The position numbers and the translations under genes are program-made. Source: Myxococcus dinghuensis (GTDB lineage: Bacteria > Myxococcota > Myxococcia > Myxococcales > Myxococcaceae). Taken from it: DNA of 64,000 bases. Location of the stretch: NCBI RefSeq assembly GCF_024198235.1, contig NZ_JAKCFB010000001.1, forward strand, positions 558,001-622,000, given 5' to 3'. The notes below the pieces were generated by a model, which saw only the letters and a list, made by a program, of their open reading frames with translations, did no database searches and was not told the origin of the DNA. Each line of letters begins with the position of its first letter. Position 1 is the stretch's first letter. Shown here one piece after another: positions 28,191 to 37,930 of this stretch.

Positions 28191-28223
28191 TCCCGGGAGG
28201 TCGGCTGCGGCGAGTTCCGGGCG

Positions 28224-29864
<1,641 letters not shown>

Positions 29865-29883
29865 CCCCAGCCCTCCAGCGCGG

Positions 29884-29919
29884 AAAAACGTTGCGCCCGC
29901 GCTTTACACGCCCGGGCGC
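29884..29919 (-). terminator. T-tracted terminator of the T2SS operon
   Basis: Reading leftward, GCGCCCG (29919-29913) and CGGGCGC (29899-29893) form a perfect 7-bp stem followed by AACGTTTTT, giving five T residues at 29888-29884. It lies 33 nt past the gspN stop. It separates the secretion operon from the FHA regulator gene. Confidence 0.7.
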
Positions 29920-29952
29920 GGCGCTTTCAACCCCAGGCCCCGGAGCGGGGTG

Positions 29953-30927
29953 CTACCGGCGGGGGAGGAAGGTGGGGCGGTTCAGGAAGCCGCCCAGCTT
30001 CGCCGCCCGGAACGACGGGTCCTTCTTGTCCGGAGGGAGGATGGTGAGGCCCGCCGCCAGGAGCCCCAGGCGCTTCTGCGCCTCCGGGTCCAGCCGCACG
30101 TTCACCTCCATGGCCGGCTCGCTGTACTCCAGCCGCTTGCCCAGCTTCAGCGTGCCCGTGGCCAGCAGCTCCACGTCGTCACCCTTGAGCTTCAGCTCCT
30201 TCACCGTCCCCATGCCCTTCTCGAACAGGATGTGGCCCACCAGCCCGCCCAGCGCCACCTGCGGCAGGTCCATGGCCATGGACTGCCCGGCGCCCATGGG
30301 GAGCGACGCCTTGCCGCCCTTGATGATGAGGTTCTGCGTGTCGAGCGACAGCTCGCCGTTGGCCTGCGACAGGTCCGGCTCCGGGCTCTTGCCCTTGGGC
30401 ACGGACAGCGACAGCACGCCGCTGAGCTCGCCGTCCATGTCCACGCCGGTGAACTTCGGCAGGTTGCCGCCGCTCGCCTTGAGCTTGTTCAGCTCCGCGC
30501 GCACCGTCATGTCGCCCAGCCACCCCACGGAGGCCGTCGCAGTGCCGCCCATGATGGACGCGCGCACCGCCACGCCCGGAGGGAAGAGGGTGGGGCGCAG
30601 CGCCACGCTGTCGAGCACCACCGCCTCGCCCAGCTCCGCCGCCCCGAGCATCCCGCCCTCGCCCCGCGCCAGCGCCGCCACCGTCTCCGCGCTCAGCGGC
30701 TGCGGAGGCTTGCTCACCCGCACGTCCGTCGCCGTGACGCCGGCCAGGCCCGGCCGCAGCGCCCCGATGCGCACCGCGAACCCCGCCTGCGCCGCCTCCG
30801 TGACCAGGCGCGTGCGCACCATGTCGTACGGGAACGTGAACATCAGACAGAGGATGAAGGCCACGACCGCGAACGCGCCGTAACCCACGATGACCTTCCA
30901 ACGCGCCGCCTTGCTGTCCGTCGCCAT
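29953..30927 (-). CDS. gspN: Type II secretion system protein GspN
   Basis: The 324-residue inner-membrane protein has one N-terminal membrane segment (VIVGYGAFAVVAFILCLMFTF) followed by 'PYDMVRTRLVTEAAQAGF', the usual start of delta-proteobacterial GspN, and a long periplasmic beta-rich domain with AsmA-like repeats (VDMDGELSGVLSLSV, ANGELSLDTQNLIIKGG). It is the last gene of the operon, 3 bp after gspM. GspN is an accessory component not needed in every system; assignment rests on position and overall form. Confidence 0.85.
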   Translation of the reverse strand: MATDSKAARWKVIVGYGAFAVVAFILCLMFTFPYDMVRTRLVTEAAQAGFAVRIGALRPGLAGVTATDVRVSKPPQPLSAETVAALARGEGGMLGAAELGEAVVLDSVALRPTLFPPGVAVRASIMGGTATASVGWLGDMTVRAELNKLKASGGNLPKFTGVDMDGELSGVLSLSVPKGKSPEPDLSQANGELSLDTQNLIIKGGKASLPMGAGQSMAMDLPQVALGGLVGHILFEKGMGTVKELKLKGDDVELLATGTLKLGKRLEYSEPAMEVNVRLDPEAQKRLGLLAAGLTILPPDKKDPSFRAAKLGGFLNRPTFLPRR

Positions 30928-30930
30928 GGC

Positions 30931-31485
30931 TTATTGCTTCATCCGGTAGGTGGCGACCGTGGTCCACGCCGCCAGCGTGTCCGACGGACGCGGTTCGATG
31001 CGCAGGTACTTCACCTTCACCACGCCCGGCCCGCTCTCCACCGTGCGCAGGAAGTCCGTCAGCTTGCGGAGGTCCACGTCGGTGAACGTCAGCTCCACCG
31101 AACTCTCCTGGATCTTCCCGTCGCCGATGGGGATGTCGCCCTTGGGCGTCATGTTCGGCACCTGCAGCCCGGCCGCCGTGGCCTTGTCCTCGATGTACGA
31201 GATGAGCTGCACGTTGCTGGACGTCAGCTGGTTCTCCACGGACTGGCGCGCCGTCTGCGCCTCGCGGTAGCTGGCCGCCAACGCCTGCACCTCCTGCAGC
31301 TTCGCCAGCTTGTCCTGCGTCCGCTTGCGGTAGCCGGAGGCGCTGTTGGCGAACGACATGAGGATGGCGAACACGACGAACACCGCCACCGCCGCACCGG
31401 CGATGGACACCATGCGACGCTCGCGGTCGCTCAGCCGCTCGAACCACTGCTGCGCCGGCGCGAAGGCTTCCTGAAGCTTGGCCAT
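30931..31485 (-). CDS. gspM: Type II secretion system protein GspM
   Basis: The 184-residue protein starts at 31485 (MAKLQEAFAPAQQW), 2 bp after the gspL stop and with GGAGAG upstream. The cytoplasmic start 'WFERLSDRERRMVSIAG' and single membrane helix (AVAVFVVFAILMSFA) are characteristic of GspM. A coiled-coil (DKLAKLQEVQALAASYREAQ) and a ferredoxin-like periplasmic domain follow. GspM forms the inner-membrane platform with GspL, GspF and GspE. Confidence 0.88.
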   Translation of the reverse strand: MAKLQEAFAPAQQWFERLSDRERRMVSIAGAAVAVFVVFAILMSFANSASGYRKRTQDKLAKLQEVQALAASYREAQTARQSVENQLTSSNVQLISYIEDKATAAGLQVPNMTPKGDIPIGDGKIQESSVELTFTDVDLRKLTDFLRTVESGPGVVKVKYLRIEPRPSDTLAAWTTVATYRMKQ

Positions 31486-31487
31486 GA

Positions 31488-33092
31488 CTAGCTCTCCCCT
31501 CCCTCGGTGCCGGGGCACTGCACCTGCACGTCCAACCGGAAGGTCACCTTCTGCCCGTCCCGGCTGCGCTCCACCTTGCCCTGCTTCACGTCCTTGAAGC
31601 AGGCGTGGTTGCGCAGGGCGTTGGACAGCGTGTCCACCTGCTTGGAGGAATCCGTCTCACCCTGGAGGATGACGCGCTCCGTGTCGATCTGGATGCGGTC
31701 GAACTTCACCGGCAGGTCCTGCGGCACCCGCTGCGTCACCTCCGCCAGCAGGTTCACCGCGGACAGCCGGGGCAGCGCCGCCGCCGGGCTCTCCACGCCC
31801 TTGAGCAGGTTGAGCGCGCGGTTGTAGTCCTTCTCGCAGCGGCCGAGGATGCGCTGCGTGGTCTCGCACAGCGCCGCGTCCACCTGCGCCTCGCGCCGTG
31901 ACAGCACCGAGTTGCGCACCACGCCGAACGCGACGAGCAGCAGCACCAGCGTCGCGGCGAACGCCGCCATCAGGCCCAGCTTGTCCTTCACGTAGTCGAA
32001 GTCGCCCTTGAAGGCGAAGTCACCGCGCCGGTAGTTGAAGCGCGGCGCCTTCGCGCCCGTGGCGTTGCCCCGCAGCGCCAGCGCGTACGCCTGCGCGGCG
32101 GACGGCTGCGCGGCGGGTTCGATGGCCTCCGCCGTGTCCGCGGGCAGCGCGAGCACGCGCACCGGCAGGTTCAGGTCCTTCGACAACTGCTCGGCCAGGC
32201 CCGGCATGCGCGCGCTGCCGCCGCACAGCACCAGCGCGCCCACCTGCTGGCGGCTGCGCGCGGTGAAGGCCTTCAGCGTGGGGCGCAGCTCGCGCAGCAT
32301 GGGCTGCAGGCCGCGCACGAACGCCGCCGCCGCGCGCTCCGCGTCCGGCCCCTGCGCCGCGCTGGCCATGGCCCCGTGCTGCTCCTTCCAGTGGTGGGCC
32401 TCCGCCAGCGACGTCTGGAACTCCGTGGCCAGCGCCTTGCTCAGGTCGCGTCCGCCGCCGGCGAAGGTGCGCGCGAACTGCACGCCCGCGCCCGGCCGGC
32501 CGATGGCCACCGACGTGCGCTCGTGCCCCATGTCCACCACCGCCACCACGCCGCCCTCGCCGGTGCCCTCGAAGAGGCCCGCGGCCTGCTGGAGCAGGTT
32601 CTGGTAGGCGAGCGCCGGGTGCGTGACGATGCGCGGGTCCAGCTTCAGCTCGCCCAGCAGCGCGAGCAGCGACCGCAGCTCCTCCTTGCGCACCACGCCC
32701 ACGAGGAGCTCGCTGGCCTTCTCCTTGCCGTCGGTGTCCTTCAGGCCCACCACCTGGTAGTCGTAGACCACCTCGGAGATGTCGAACGGCAGCTGGCTGC
32801 CGATCTCGAAGGGCAGCGTCGCCTCGATGCGCCGCGCGTCGGAGAACGGCAGGCCCAGCGTGTGGGTGATGAGCGCCGGGCCGGGCAGGGCGATGACGAC
32901 CTGGTCGGAGTGCCCCGGGGGCAGCTTGCCGACGAGCTCCTGCACCGCGGCGCGCAGCGTGTCGGCGCGCTCACCCTCCTGCGCGCGCCGGACCTCCACG
33001 TAGCTCCGGGTGGCGTGTCCTTTCGTCCTGGACTCCAGCACCACCCCCTTCACCGAGTGGCTGCCCAGGTCGAGGCCAAGAATGCGGGCCAT
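31488..33092 (-). CDS. gspL: Type II secretion system protein GspL (PilM-like)
   Basis: The 534-residue platform protein has a cytoplasmic actin-like (PilM/FtsA-type) domain, beginning ILGLDLGSHSVKGVVLE and continuing VVAVVDMGHERTSVAIG and LVLCGGSARMPGLAEQLS. A membrane helix lies at about 360-380 (LMAAFAATLVLLLVAFGVV). The periplasmic part has a PilN-like fold (LAEVTQRVPQDLPVKFDRI). GspL binds the GspE ATPase and anchors it to the membrane. It is 1 bp from gspK and 2 bp from gspM, so the operon is very compact here. The closeness to PilM is typical of delta-proteobacterial systems. Confidence 0.9.
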   Translation of the reverse strand: MARILGLDLGSHSVKGVVLESRTKGHATRSYVEVRRAQEGERADTLRAAVQELVGKLPPGHSDQVVIALPGPALITHTLGLPFSDARRIEATLPFEIGSQLPFDISEVVYDYQVVGLKDTDGKEKASELLVGVVRKEELRSLLALLGELKLDPRIVTHPALAYQNLLQQAAGLFEGTGEGGVVAVVDMGHERTSVAIGRPGAGVQFARTFAGGGRDLSKALATEFQTSLAEAHHWKEQHGAMASAAQGPDAERAAAAFVRGLQPMLRELRPTLKAFTARSRQQVGALVLCGGSARMPGLAEQLSKDLNLPVRVLALPADTAEAIEPAAQPSAAQAYALALRGNATGAKAPRFNYRRGDFAFKGDFDYVKDKLGLMAAFAATLVLLLVAFGVVRNSVLSRREAQVDAALCETTQRILGRCEKDYNRALNLLKGVESPAAALPRLSAVNLLAEVTQRVPQDLPVKFDRIQIDTERVILQGETDSSKQVDTLSNALRNHACFKDVKQGKVERSRDGQKVTFRLDVQVQCPGTEGGES

Positions 33093-33093
33093 G

Positions 33094-34476
33094 CTATTCC
33101 TCTCTCCAATACAGGAGGGTGCCCAGCGCGTTGTCGAGCTGGACGACGGCGGTCAGCGTCTTCTGCACGTTGCCCGCCTCTCCCACGGATTTGATGGTGA
33201 ACGTCTGACTCTTGTCGCTGACGAGGCGGTTGCCCGCGACGTTGGACTTGACGGCGGGGTTGACGGCGACGCCGGCGCTCTCCACCACCGCGACGAAGTC
33301 CTGCACCGCCATGCCGAAGAAGCTGAACATGCGCGCCGAGCGGATGCGGGTGATGAGCTCGTTGAGGAACACCGGGTCCTTCAGCCGCGGGTCCGGCCGG
33401 GCCGGGTCCGCCACGGACATGATGGCCAGGCCCATCATCACCGGGTCGTCGGTGTTGATGTTGGGCTTCGAGTTGACGCTCGGGTACACCGTGAGCCGGT
33501 CGCGGAACGCCGCCATGAACTGGTCGTTCACCCCGTGCACCCGGTACAGCTCGTCCACGCTGTCGAAGCGAGCGTTCTTCGGCTCGTAGTTCGGTTCGTA
33601 CCGGCTGTAGGGCGAGCCCTCGTCGGAGAAGCCGTTGGGCAGCGGGTTGACGGGGTCGGTGGGGTTGATGGTGGAGCCCGTCTTGTCCTCGTCCTCCCAG
33701 TCCTTGATGGCCAGCATCACGTCCTGGGGGTTGCTGCGCACGCGGTTGGCGTCGTCGCGCTCCCAGAGGAACTCGAAGCGCTTGTCACCGAAGAGGTCCA
33801 TCATGCGCAGCGCGGTGGGCAGCGCGTCACCACCGCCGGACAGCAGGCGGGCGACGTTGAGCTTCTCCTCCTCGTCGGAGATGGTCGACAGGAAGCAGCC
33901 CTCGAAGCCGCCGAACGAGCGGCGCGTCATCTGCGCGGACATCGCGCGCGACGCCGGGTCCTCCTCGCCGTCCATCTTGAAGCCCGGATCCTGGGCCTCG
34001 TCCTCGAGGGGGGGCGGGCCGTCCCCGTCCGTCATGCCCTCGCTCTTCACCAGCCCCTTGAGCAGGTGGCAGTCCACCCGCGCCATCCGCCACAACTGGA
34101 TGTTGAGCGAGCTGGGCTGGGGCGTGTTGCCCTGCTGACCGCTCTGGCCGCCCATGAACTGGCTCAGGAGCGACGCCGGGTTGGGGATGGGCGTCGCGTC
34201 CACCTGCTTCTGGAAGCGCAGCAACAGCCGGGACAGCGCCACGCCGGAGCGCGCCATGTAGTACGCGCGCACCTCGTCCCGCTGGTTGGCGGCGAGCTGC
34301 AGGTCCACGCGGGTGTTGTAGGCGAACTCGGTGGCGATGACGGTGAGCAGGGCGATGGAGACGATGGCGATGATGAGCGCCACGCCGCGCGAGCGCCGCG
34401 CGTGCTGGCCCTGGGGAGGGGCCTCGCCTCGCGGGCGGCGCCTCCGGGGCGCCTGCTGGAAGAAGGGCAGGGGCAT
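33094..34476 (-). CDS. gspK: Type II secretion minor pseudopilin GspK
   Basis: The 460-residue minor pseudopilin has a basic leader (RRSRG) followed by VALIIAIVSIALLTVIATEF, which fits prepilin peptidase cleavage after Gly; the +5 position is not Glu, as usual for GspK. The periplasmic part includes the long alpha-domain (DVMLAIKDWEDEDKTGSTIN) and a helix-hairpin-like region (VDELYRVHGVNDQFMAAF). GspK caps the pseudopilus tip with GspI and GspJ. It is longer than the usual 320-350, partly from a 60-residue Gly/Asp-rich insert (about 100-190). Confidence 0.88.
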   Translation of the reverse strand: MPLPFFQQAPRRRRPRGEAPPQGQHARRSRGVALIIAIVSIALLTVIATEFAYNTRVDLQLAANQRDEVRAYYMARSGVALSRLLLRFQKQVDATPIPNPASLLSQFMGGQSGQQGNTPQPSSLNIQLWRMARVDCHLLKGLVKSEGMTDGDGPPPLEDEAQDPGFKMDGEEDPASRAMSAQMTRRSFGGFEGCFLSTISDEEEKLNVARLLSGGGDALPTALRMMDLFGDKRFEFLWERDDANRVRSNPQDVMLAIKDWEDEDKTGSTINPTDPVNPLPNGFSDEGSPYSRYEPNYEPKNARFDSVDELYRVHGVNDQFMAAFRDRLTVYPSVNSKPNINTDDPVMMGLAIMSVADPARPDPRLKDPVFLNELITRIRSARMFSFFGMAVQDFVAVVESAGVAVNPAVKSNVAGNRLVSDKSQTFTIKSVGEAGNVQKTLTAVVQLDNALGTLLYWREE

Positions 34477-34479
34477 GGC

Positions 34480-35151
34480 TCAGAACCTCGGCAGTTCGGT
34501 GTTCAGCATGATGCGCGCCTGGGTCGTGTAGCGCGCTTCCTTCCCGGTCTCGTCCACGAGGTAGACGGTCACCTTCACGCGCGTGGGCAGGATGGACTTC
34601 TGCTCCGTGCGCCGGGTGTCCCACTCGTCATCCCACTCCTTCTTCTCCGTGTTCCAGTACTCGAACTCCAGTTTCTTCACGCCCTCCAGCAGCACGTCCG
34701 TGGTGCCGCCGCGGTCCATCCGGTCACCCACGTTGGGGTTGCCCCGGCGCATCAGGTCCATGCGCCCCTTGGCCTGCTTGTCCGAGGACGGCTCCACGAA
34801 GTACTCCACCACCGCCTGGTCGGACTCCTTCACGTCCGTGTACAGGCGCTGATGGGCGAACGTGGTGAACAGGAGCCGGTCGCCCTCGCCGACGAAGTTG
34901 GTGGGCCGGTCCTGCTGGTCGCGGAAGCGGTTGGGGTCGTACCGGGCGCTGACGAACGCGGAGCCGATCTCCCGCGTCATGCGGTTCATCGCCACGCGCA
35001 CCTGGCGGTAGCGGTCCGCCTCCGTCTCCACCGTGTCCTTCGCCGCCAGGCCCGTCTGGAAGGCCATGGCGACCACCGTGCCCATCAGGGCGGTGATGGC
35101 CACGGCCACCATGACCTCCATCAGCGTGAAGCCGCGCGAGCGCCGCATCAT
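34480..35151 (-). CDS. gspJ: Type II secretion minor pseudopilin GspJ
   Basis: The 223-residue product has the type III signal RRSRGFTLMEVMVAVAITALM with cleavage after Gly and Glu at +5. The start at 35151 shares ATGA with the gspI stop, so the two are coupled. The globular part includes ALGS-type 'MNRMTREIGSAFVSARYD' and 'VKKLEFEYWNTEKKEWDDEW', characteristic of GspJ. It joins GspI and GspK in the pseudopilus tip. Confidence 0.9.
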   Translation of the reverse strand: MMRRSRGFTLMEVMVAVAITALMGTVVAMAFQTGLAAKDTVETEADRYRQVRVAMNRMTREIGSAFVSARYDPNRFRDQQDRPTNFVGEGDRLLFTTFAHQRLYTDVKESDQAVVEYFVEPSSDKQAKGRMDLMRRGNPNVGDRMDRGGTTDVLLEGVKKLEFEYWNTEKKEWDDEWDTRRTEQKSILPTRVKVTVYLVDETGKEARYTTQARIMLNTELPRF

Positions 35152-36059
35152 CGGTCCCTCCGCTGGAAGCCGGGCAGCCCCTGGAACGGGGGCCGCACGC
35201 CACCCTGGATGCCGCCCGGGATGAGCCCGCCCTGACCGCCGGAGCGCTGCTGGCCGCCGTTCATGCGGTTGAGCCACTCCTGGCGGTTCATCAGGGGCCG
35301 GCGCGTCTGCGGGTGCAGCATCTGGTTGTCGGGGCCGGGGATGGGGTTGGCGACGAGCGCGCCCGTGTCCGGGTCCACCCACTGGTTGTTGGCGCCCGCG
35401 GTGTTGCCGCCGGCTTGGTTGAGCGTGGAGCCCCCGTTGCGGTCCGAGCCCGGCCCGAGCGACACGACGTGCGTCACCAGGTCGATGCTCTCCACCGTGG
35501 AGCCCTCCTGCCAGTACACCGTGAGGTGCACCTCGCGCACCGTCTGGGTGAGCTGCTGCACCATCTGCGTGAACATGGGCTGCGCCATGCCCATGGCCGC
35601 GCCGCCGATGCCGCCGCCCGCCTGCGTGGGGCCGTTGGAGGACGCGCCGTCCTTGCCGCCACCGGCGCCACCGCTGAACAGGCTGGCGATGCCGCTCATG
35701 GGGTCGCTCGAGTCGCCGCCCATGGGCAGGTTGAAGATGGCGCCGATGAGCTGGTCCGGCGTCACGCCGTCCAGCTTGGGGGCGATGACGCGGGCCTTCC
35801 ACTTGAAGTTGGGCCAGCCGTCGTCGGAGAAGTCGCCGGACTCCTCGTCGTCGTCCGCGTTGAAGCCGTCGTCGAAGAGCTTCTGCTCCACGTCCGTCAT
35901 CTTCGAGCGCGCCAGCAGCGACGCCACGGTGAGCCGCTTGGTGTAGACGTGGTTGTTCACCGCGCCCGCGTTGAGGTCGAAGATGGCCATCAGCGCCAGC
36001 CCCAGGATGGCCAGGGCGACGACGACCTCCAGCAGCGTGAATCCCTGGTTGCGTCTCAT
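35148..36059 (-). CDS. gspI: Type II secretion minor pseudopilin GspI with long C-terminal extension
   Basis: The 303-residue protein starts at 36059, overlapping the gspH stop by 4 bp. The N-terminus MRRNQGFTLLEVVVALAIL is a type III signal; 'DLNAGAVNNHVYTKRLTVAS' and 'HLTVYWQEGS' fit GspI. GspI is usually about 125 residues. Here a Gly/Ser/Met-rich insertion (about 105-165) and a Gly/Asn/Gln/Pro-rich tail from about residue 205 (NQWVDPDTGALVANPIPGPD, then NRMNGGQQRSGGQGG) more than double the length. The tail could extend from the pseudopilus tip or be clipped. Confidence 0.88.
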   Translation of the reverse strand: MRRNQGFTLLEVVVALAILGLALMAIFDLNAGAVNNHVYTKRLTVASLLARSKMTDVEQKLFDDGFNADDDEESGDFSDDGWPNFKWKARVIAPKLDGVTPDQLIGAIFNLPMGGDSSDPMSGIASLFSGGAGGGKDGASSNGPTQAGGGIGGAAMGMAQPMFTQMVQQLTQTVREVHLTVYWQEGSTVESIDLVTHVVSLGPGSDRNGGSTLNQAGGNTAGANNQWVDPDTGALVANPIPGPDNQMLHPQTRRPLMNRQEWLNRMNGGQQRSGGQGGLIPGGIQGGVRPPFQGLPGFQRRDR

Positions 36060-36787
36060 CGCGGCACCTCCAGCGCCTCGCCCGCGATGTTCACCTTGCC
36101 GGTCAGGGGTGACACGTCGAGCGTCCACGTGTTGTCGCCCTGGGAGAGGTAGACGTAGGCCTTCTCCGTGTAGCCCTGCGGGAAGAAGTACAGGTACGCC
36201 ACGCCGCTCTCCACCGGCTCCTTCTGCTGCCGCGTCCACACGGACACGCGCACGTCGGACGGCAGGTCGCGGGCGGCCAGCTCCTCCGACGTGAACGAGG
36301 AGAAGCGCGAGGCGCTCTCCACGCGCAGCTTCTCGCCCTCCATCAGCTCGTCCGTGGTGGGCGCGGTGCCGCCGGAGGCGAGGTAGCTGCGCTCCTCGCG
36401 GTCACCGGTGCGGCGCGAGCGGCGCGTCTGCTCGCGGTCGCGGTTCTCGTCGCGCAGGGCCGTGTCCCGGTCCCTGGACGTGGTGACCGCGCTCTCCGCG
36501 CACTCGGCATGATACCGCGTGGCCTTCTCTTCCTTGGCCTCCGGAATCTCGAACACCAGCCGGCACGTCTTGCCGCGCAGCGCCGCGGAGTCGTAGAGCG
36601 AGCGGATGGTGCCCGCCAGCTCCGCCGCCGCGCCCTTCGCCTTGGCGCCGGTGATGGTCCCGATGCCCATCACCGCCGCGGAGAACAGCAGCGCGACGAT
36701 GATGAGCGCGATGGAGATCTCGATGAGCGTCAGGCCGCGCTGCGCCCGGCCGAGGCGACGGTGGCGCGGCGGGGTGGTCCTCGTCAC
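36056..36787 (-). CDS. gspH: Type II secretion pseudopilin GspH with charged insertion
   Basis: The 243-residue protein uses GTG at 36787, which overlaps the preceding stop codon (GTGA); an upstream start in the same frame is excluded by that coupling. The leader ends RAQRGLTLIEISIALIIVALL, with Glu at +5. 'IRSLYDSAALRGKTCRLVFEI' matches the GspH globular domain. Residues about 140-170 are an unusual run of Arg, Asp and Glu (RDENRDREQTRRSRRTGDRE). GspH is a minor pseudopilin near the tip. The length is larger than the usual 150-190 because of the insertion. Confidence 0.85.
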   Translation of the reverse strand: MTRTTPPRHRRLGRAQRGLTLIEISIALIIVALLFSAAVMGIGTITGAKAKGAAAELAGTIRSLYDSAALRGKTCRLVFEIPEAKEEKATRYHAECAESAVTTSRDRDTALRDENRDREQTRRSRRTGDREERSYLASGGTAPTTDELMEGEKLRVESASRFSSFTSEELAARDLPSDVRVSVWTRQQKEPVESGVAYLYFFPQGYTEKAYVYLSQGDNTWTLDVSPLTGKVNIAGEALEVPR

Positions 36788-37236
36788 GGCTGCCCCCAGT
36801 CTGCCAGGACGCCTCCACTGCTCATGTCCGCGTCCTCGCCCTTGCCGCCCTTGACCCCGTCCGCCCCGTACGACACGACCGCGCCGTTCTTCCCGTCCAT
36901 CCAGTAGACGTACGGGTGACCCCACGGGTCCAGCGGCACCGCTTCGATGAGGTGCGCCTCGATGAGCGGCGTGAAAGCCTCTTCCTTGGACGGGAAGTGG
37001 CCCATGAGCCGGTGGTGCGCCTTGAACAGGCCCTCCAGCCGGCGGATCTCCGTGCGGGCCCGGCGCTGGTCCGTGGAGAGCGACCGGTCCTCCGTCGCGA
37101 ACACCAGCCCGAAGGCCAGGCCCGTGGCGACCAGGAAGACGGTCGCCAGGATGAGCTTCCCCAGCGCGGCGGGCCGGGCCGGGGGGGCCCCCGTGGACGA
37201 GGGCATCTGGGATGGAGTGGAGGCGTGCTCGTTCAT
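36784..37236 (-). CDS. GspG-like protein lacking a prepilin cleavage site
   Basis: The 150-residue product has a Pro/Ser/Thr N-terminal stretch, one membrane segment (LILATVFLVATGLAFGLVFA) and a periplasmic part. That part ends with the GspG-type C-terminal pattern: 'DPWGHPYVYWMDGKN', 'VVSYGADG' and 'GKGEDADMSSGG', very close to the calcium-binding end of the true GspG encoded just upstream. It lacks any G-FTLxE-like prepilin peptidase site, so it is not expected to enter the pseudopilus and more likely stays membrane-anchored. It sits between gspG (38 bp) and gspH (4-bp overlap), so it belongs to the operon. A GspG paralogue turned assembly factor is one explanation. Confidence 0.8.
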   Translation of the reverse strand: MNEHASTPSQMPSSTGAPPARPAALGKLILATVFLVATGLAFGLVFATEDRSLSTDQRRARTEIRRLEGLFKAHHRLMGHFPSKEEAFTPLIEAHLIEAVPLDPWGHPYVYWMDGKNGAVVSYGADGVKGGKGEDADMSSGGVLADWGQP

Positions 37237-37274
37237 ACCCGAAGCCCTGTCAACACGTGGGGAGGTCTACTTCT

Positions 37275-37700
37275 TCACTTGTGGGCGGAGCCCGTGTCCG
37301 CGGAGGAGATGTCCGCGTCGTTGCCCTCGCCACCCGCGGTGCCGTCCGCGCCGTAGGAGATGATGACCGGCTTGCCGCCCTCGTTGAGGTACACGTAGTC
37401 GTTGTTCCACGGGTCCTTGGGCAGCGCCTCCAGCGCCTGGACCTCCACCAGCCCGTTGAGGCCCGTGGCGGTGTCCGGGTACTTGCCCTTCTTCGTGTAG
37501 TAGAGCTTCAGCGCGCTCTGGATGTTCTTGATGTCCAGGGAGGCGCGATCCCTGCGGGCCGCCTCGAGCTGCGGAATCACCGCCACGCCCACGGCGGCGG
37601 CGATGAGGCCGAGGATGGTGATGACCACCATGATTTCGATGAGGGTCATGCCCCGGCGGCTGCGGCGGCGCTGCTGCTGCTTGTTCGTCGTCTGGCTCAT
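37275..37700 (-). CDS. gspG: Type II secretion major pseudopilin GspG
   Basis: The 141-residue product starts at 37700 (MSQTTNKQQQ), with a purine-rich GAGAAGAGA upstream. The basic leader RRRSRRGMTLIEIMVVITILG is cleaved after Gly, leaving Met+1 and Glu+5. The C-terminus has the family signature DPWNNDYVYLN, ISYGADG and GEGNDADISS, which holds structural calcium. It forms the pseudopilus shaft that pushes substrates through the secretin. The gap to the upstream small membrane protein gene is 64 bp. Confidence 0.93.
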   Translation of the reverse strand: MSQTTNKQQQRRRSRRGMTLIEIMVVITILGLIAAAVGVAVIPQLEAARRDRASLDIKNIQSALKLYYTKKGKYPDTATGLNGLVEVQALEALPKDPWNNDYVYLNEGGKPVIISYGADGTAGGEGNDADISSADTGSAHK

Positions 37701-37764
37701 GTCTCTTCTCACCTTGTTGGGGTGACTTTCTGGCAAGCCACCGCTGAGTCTTCGTGTCGTCTTG

Positions 37765-37920
37765 TCAGGGCGCCCGGGCCCCGCCCACCACGCCCGGGGG
37801 CGTCGGATTCGCCCGGGGCCCGTACAGCCGGGCTCCCACCGTCACCAGCGCCGCCGCCACGGCGAGCATCGCCACGAGCGTCACACGCTGTACCCAACGG
37901 TCGAGGGTGTCGTTCATCAT
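37765..37920 (-). CDS. 51-residue single-pass membrane protein inside the T2SS operon
   Basis: A short gene reads MMNDTLDRWVQRVTLVAMLA, continues with VAAALVTVGARLYG, and ends in a Pro/Gly-rich tail before TGA. It lies 10 bp after the gspF stop and 64 bp before gspG. A GAGGCG tract lies 7 nt upstream of the first ATG. The predicted form is a short cytoplasmic N-terminus, one membrane helix (about residues 12-32) and a small periplasmic tail, similar in topology to small platform or chaperone subunits. No family is recognised. Position, coupling and composition support coding; homologues would decide it. Confidence 0.6.
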   Translation of the reverse strand: MMNDTLDRWVQRVTLVAMLAVAAALVTVGARLYGPRANPTPPGVVGGARAP

Positions 37921-37930
37921 TCCGTCGCCT

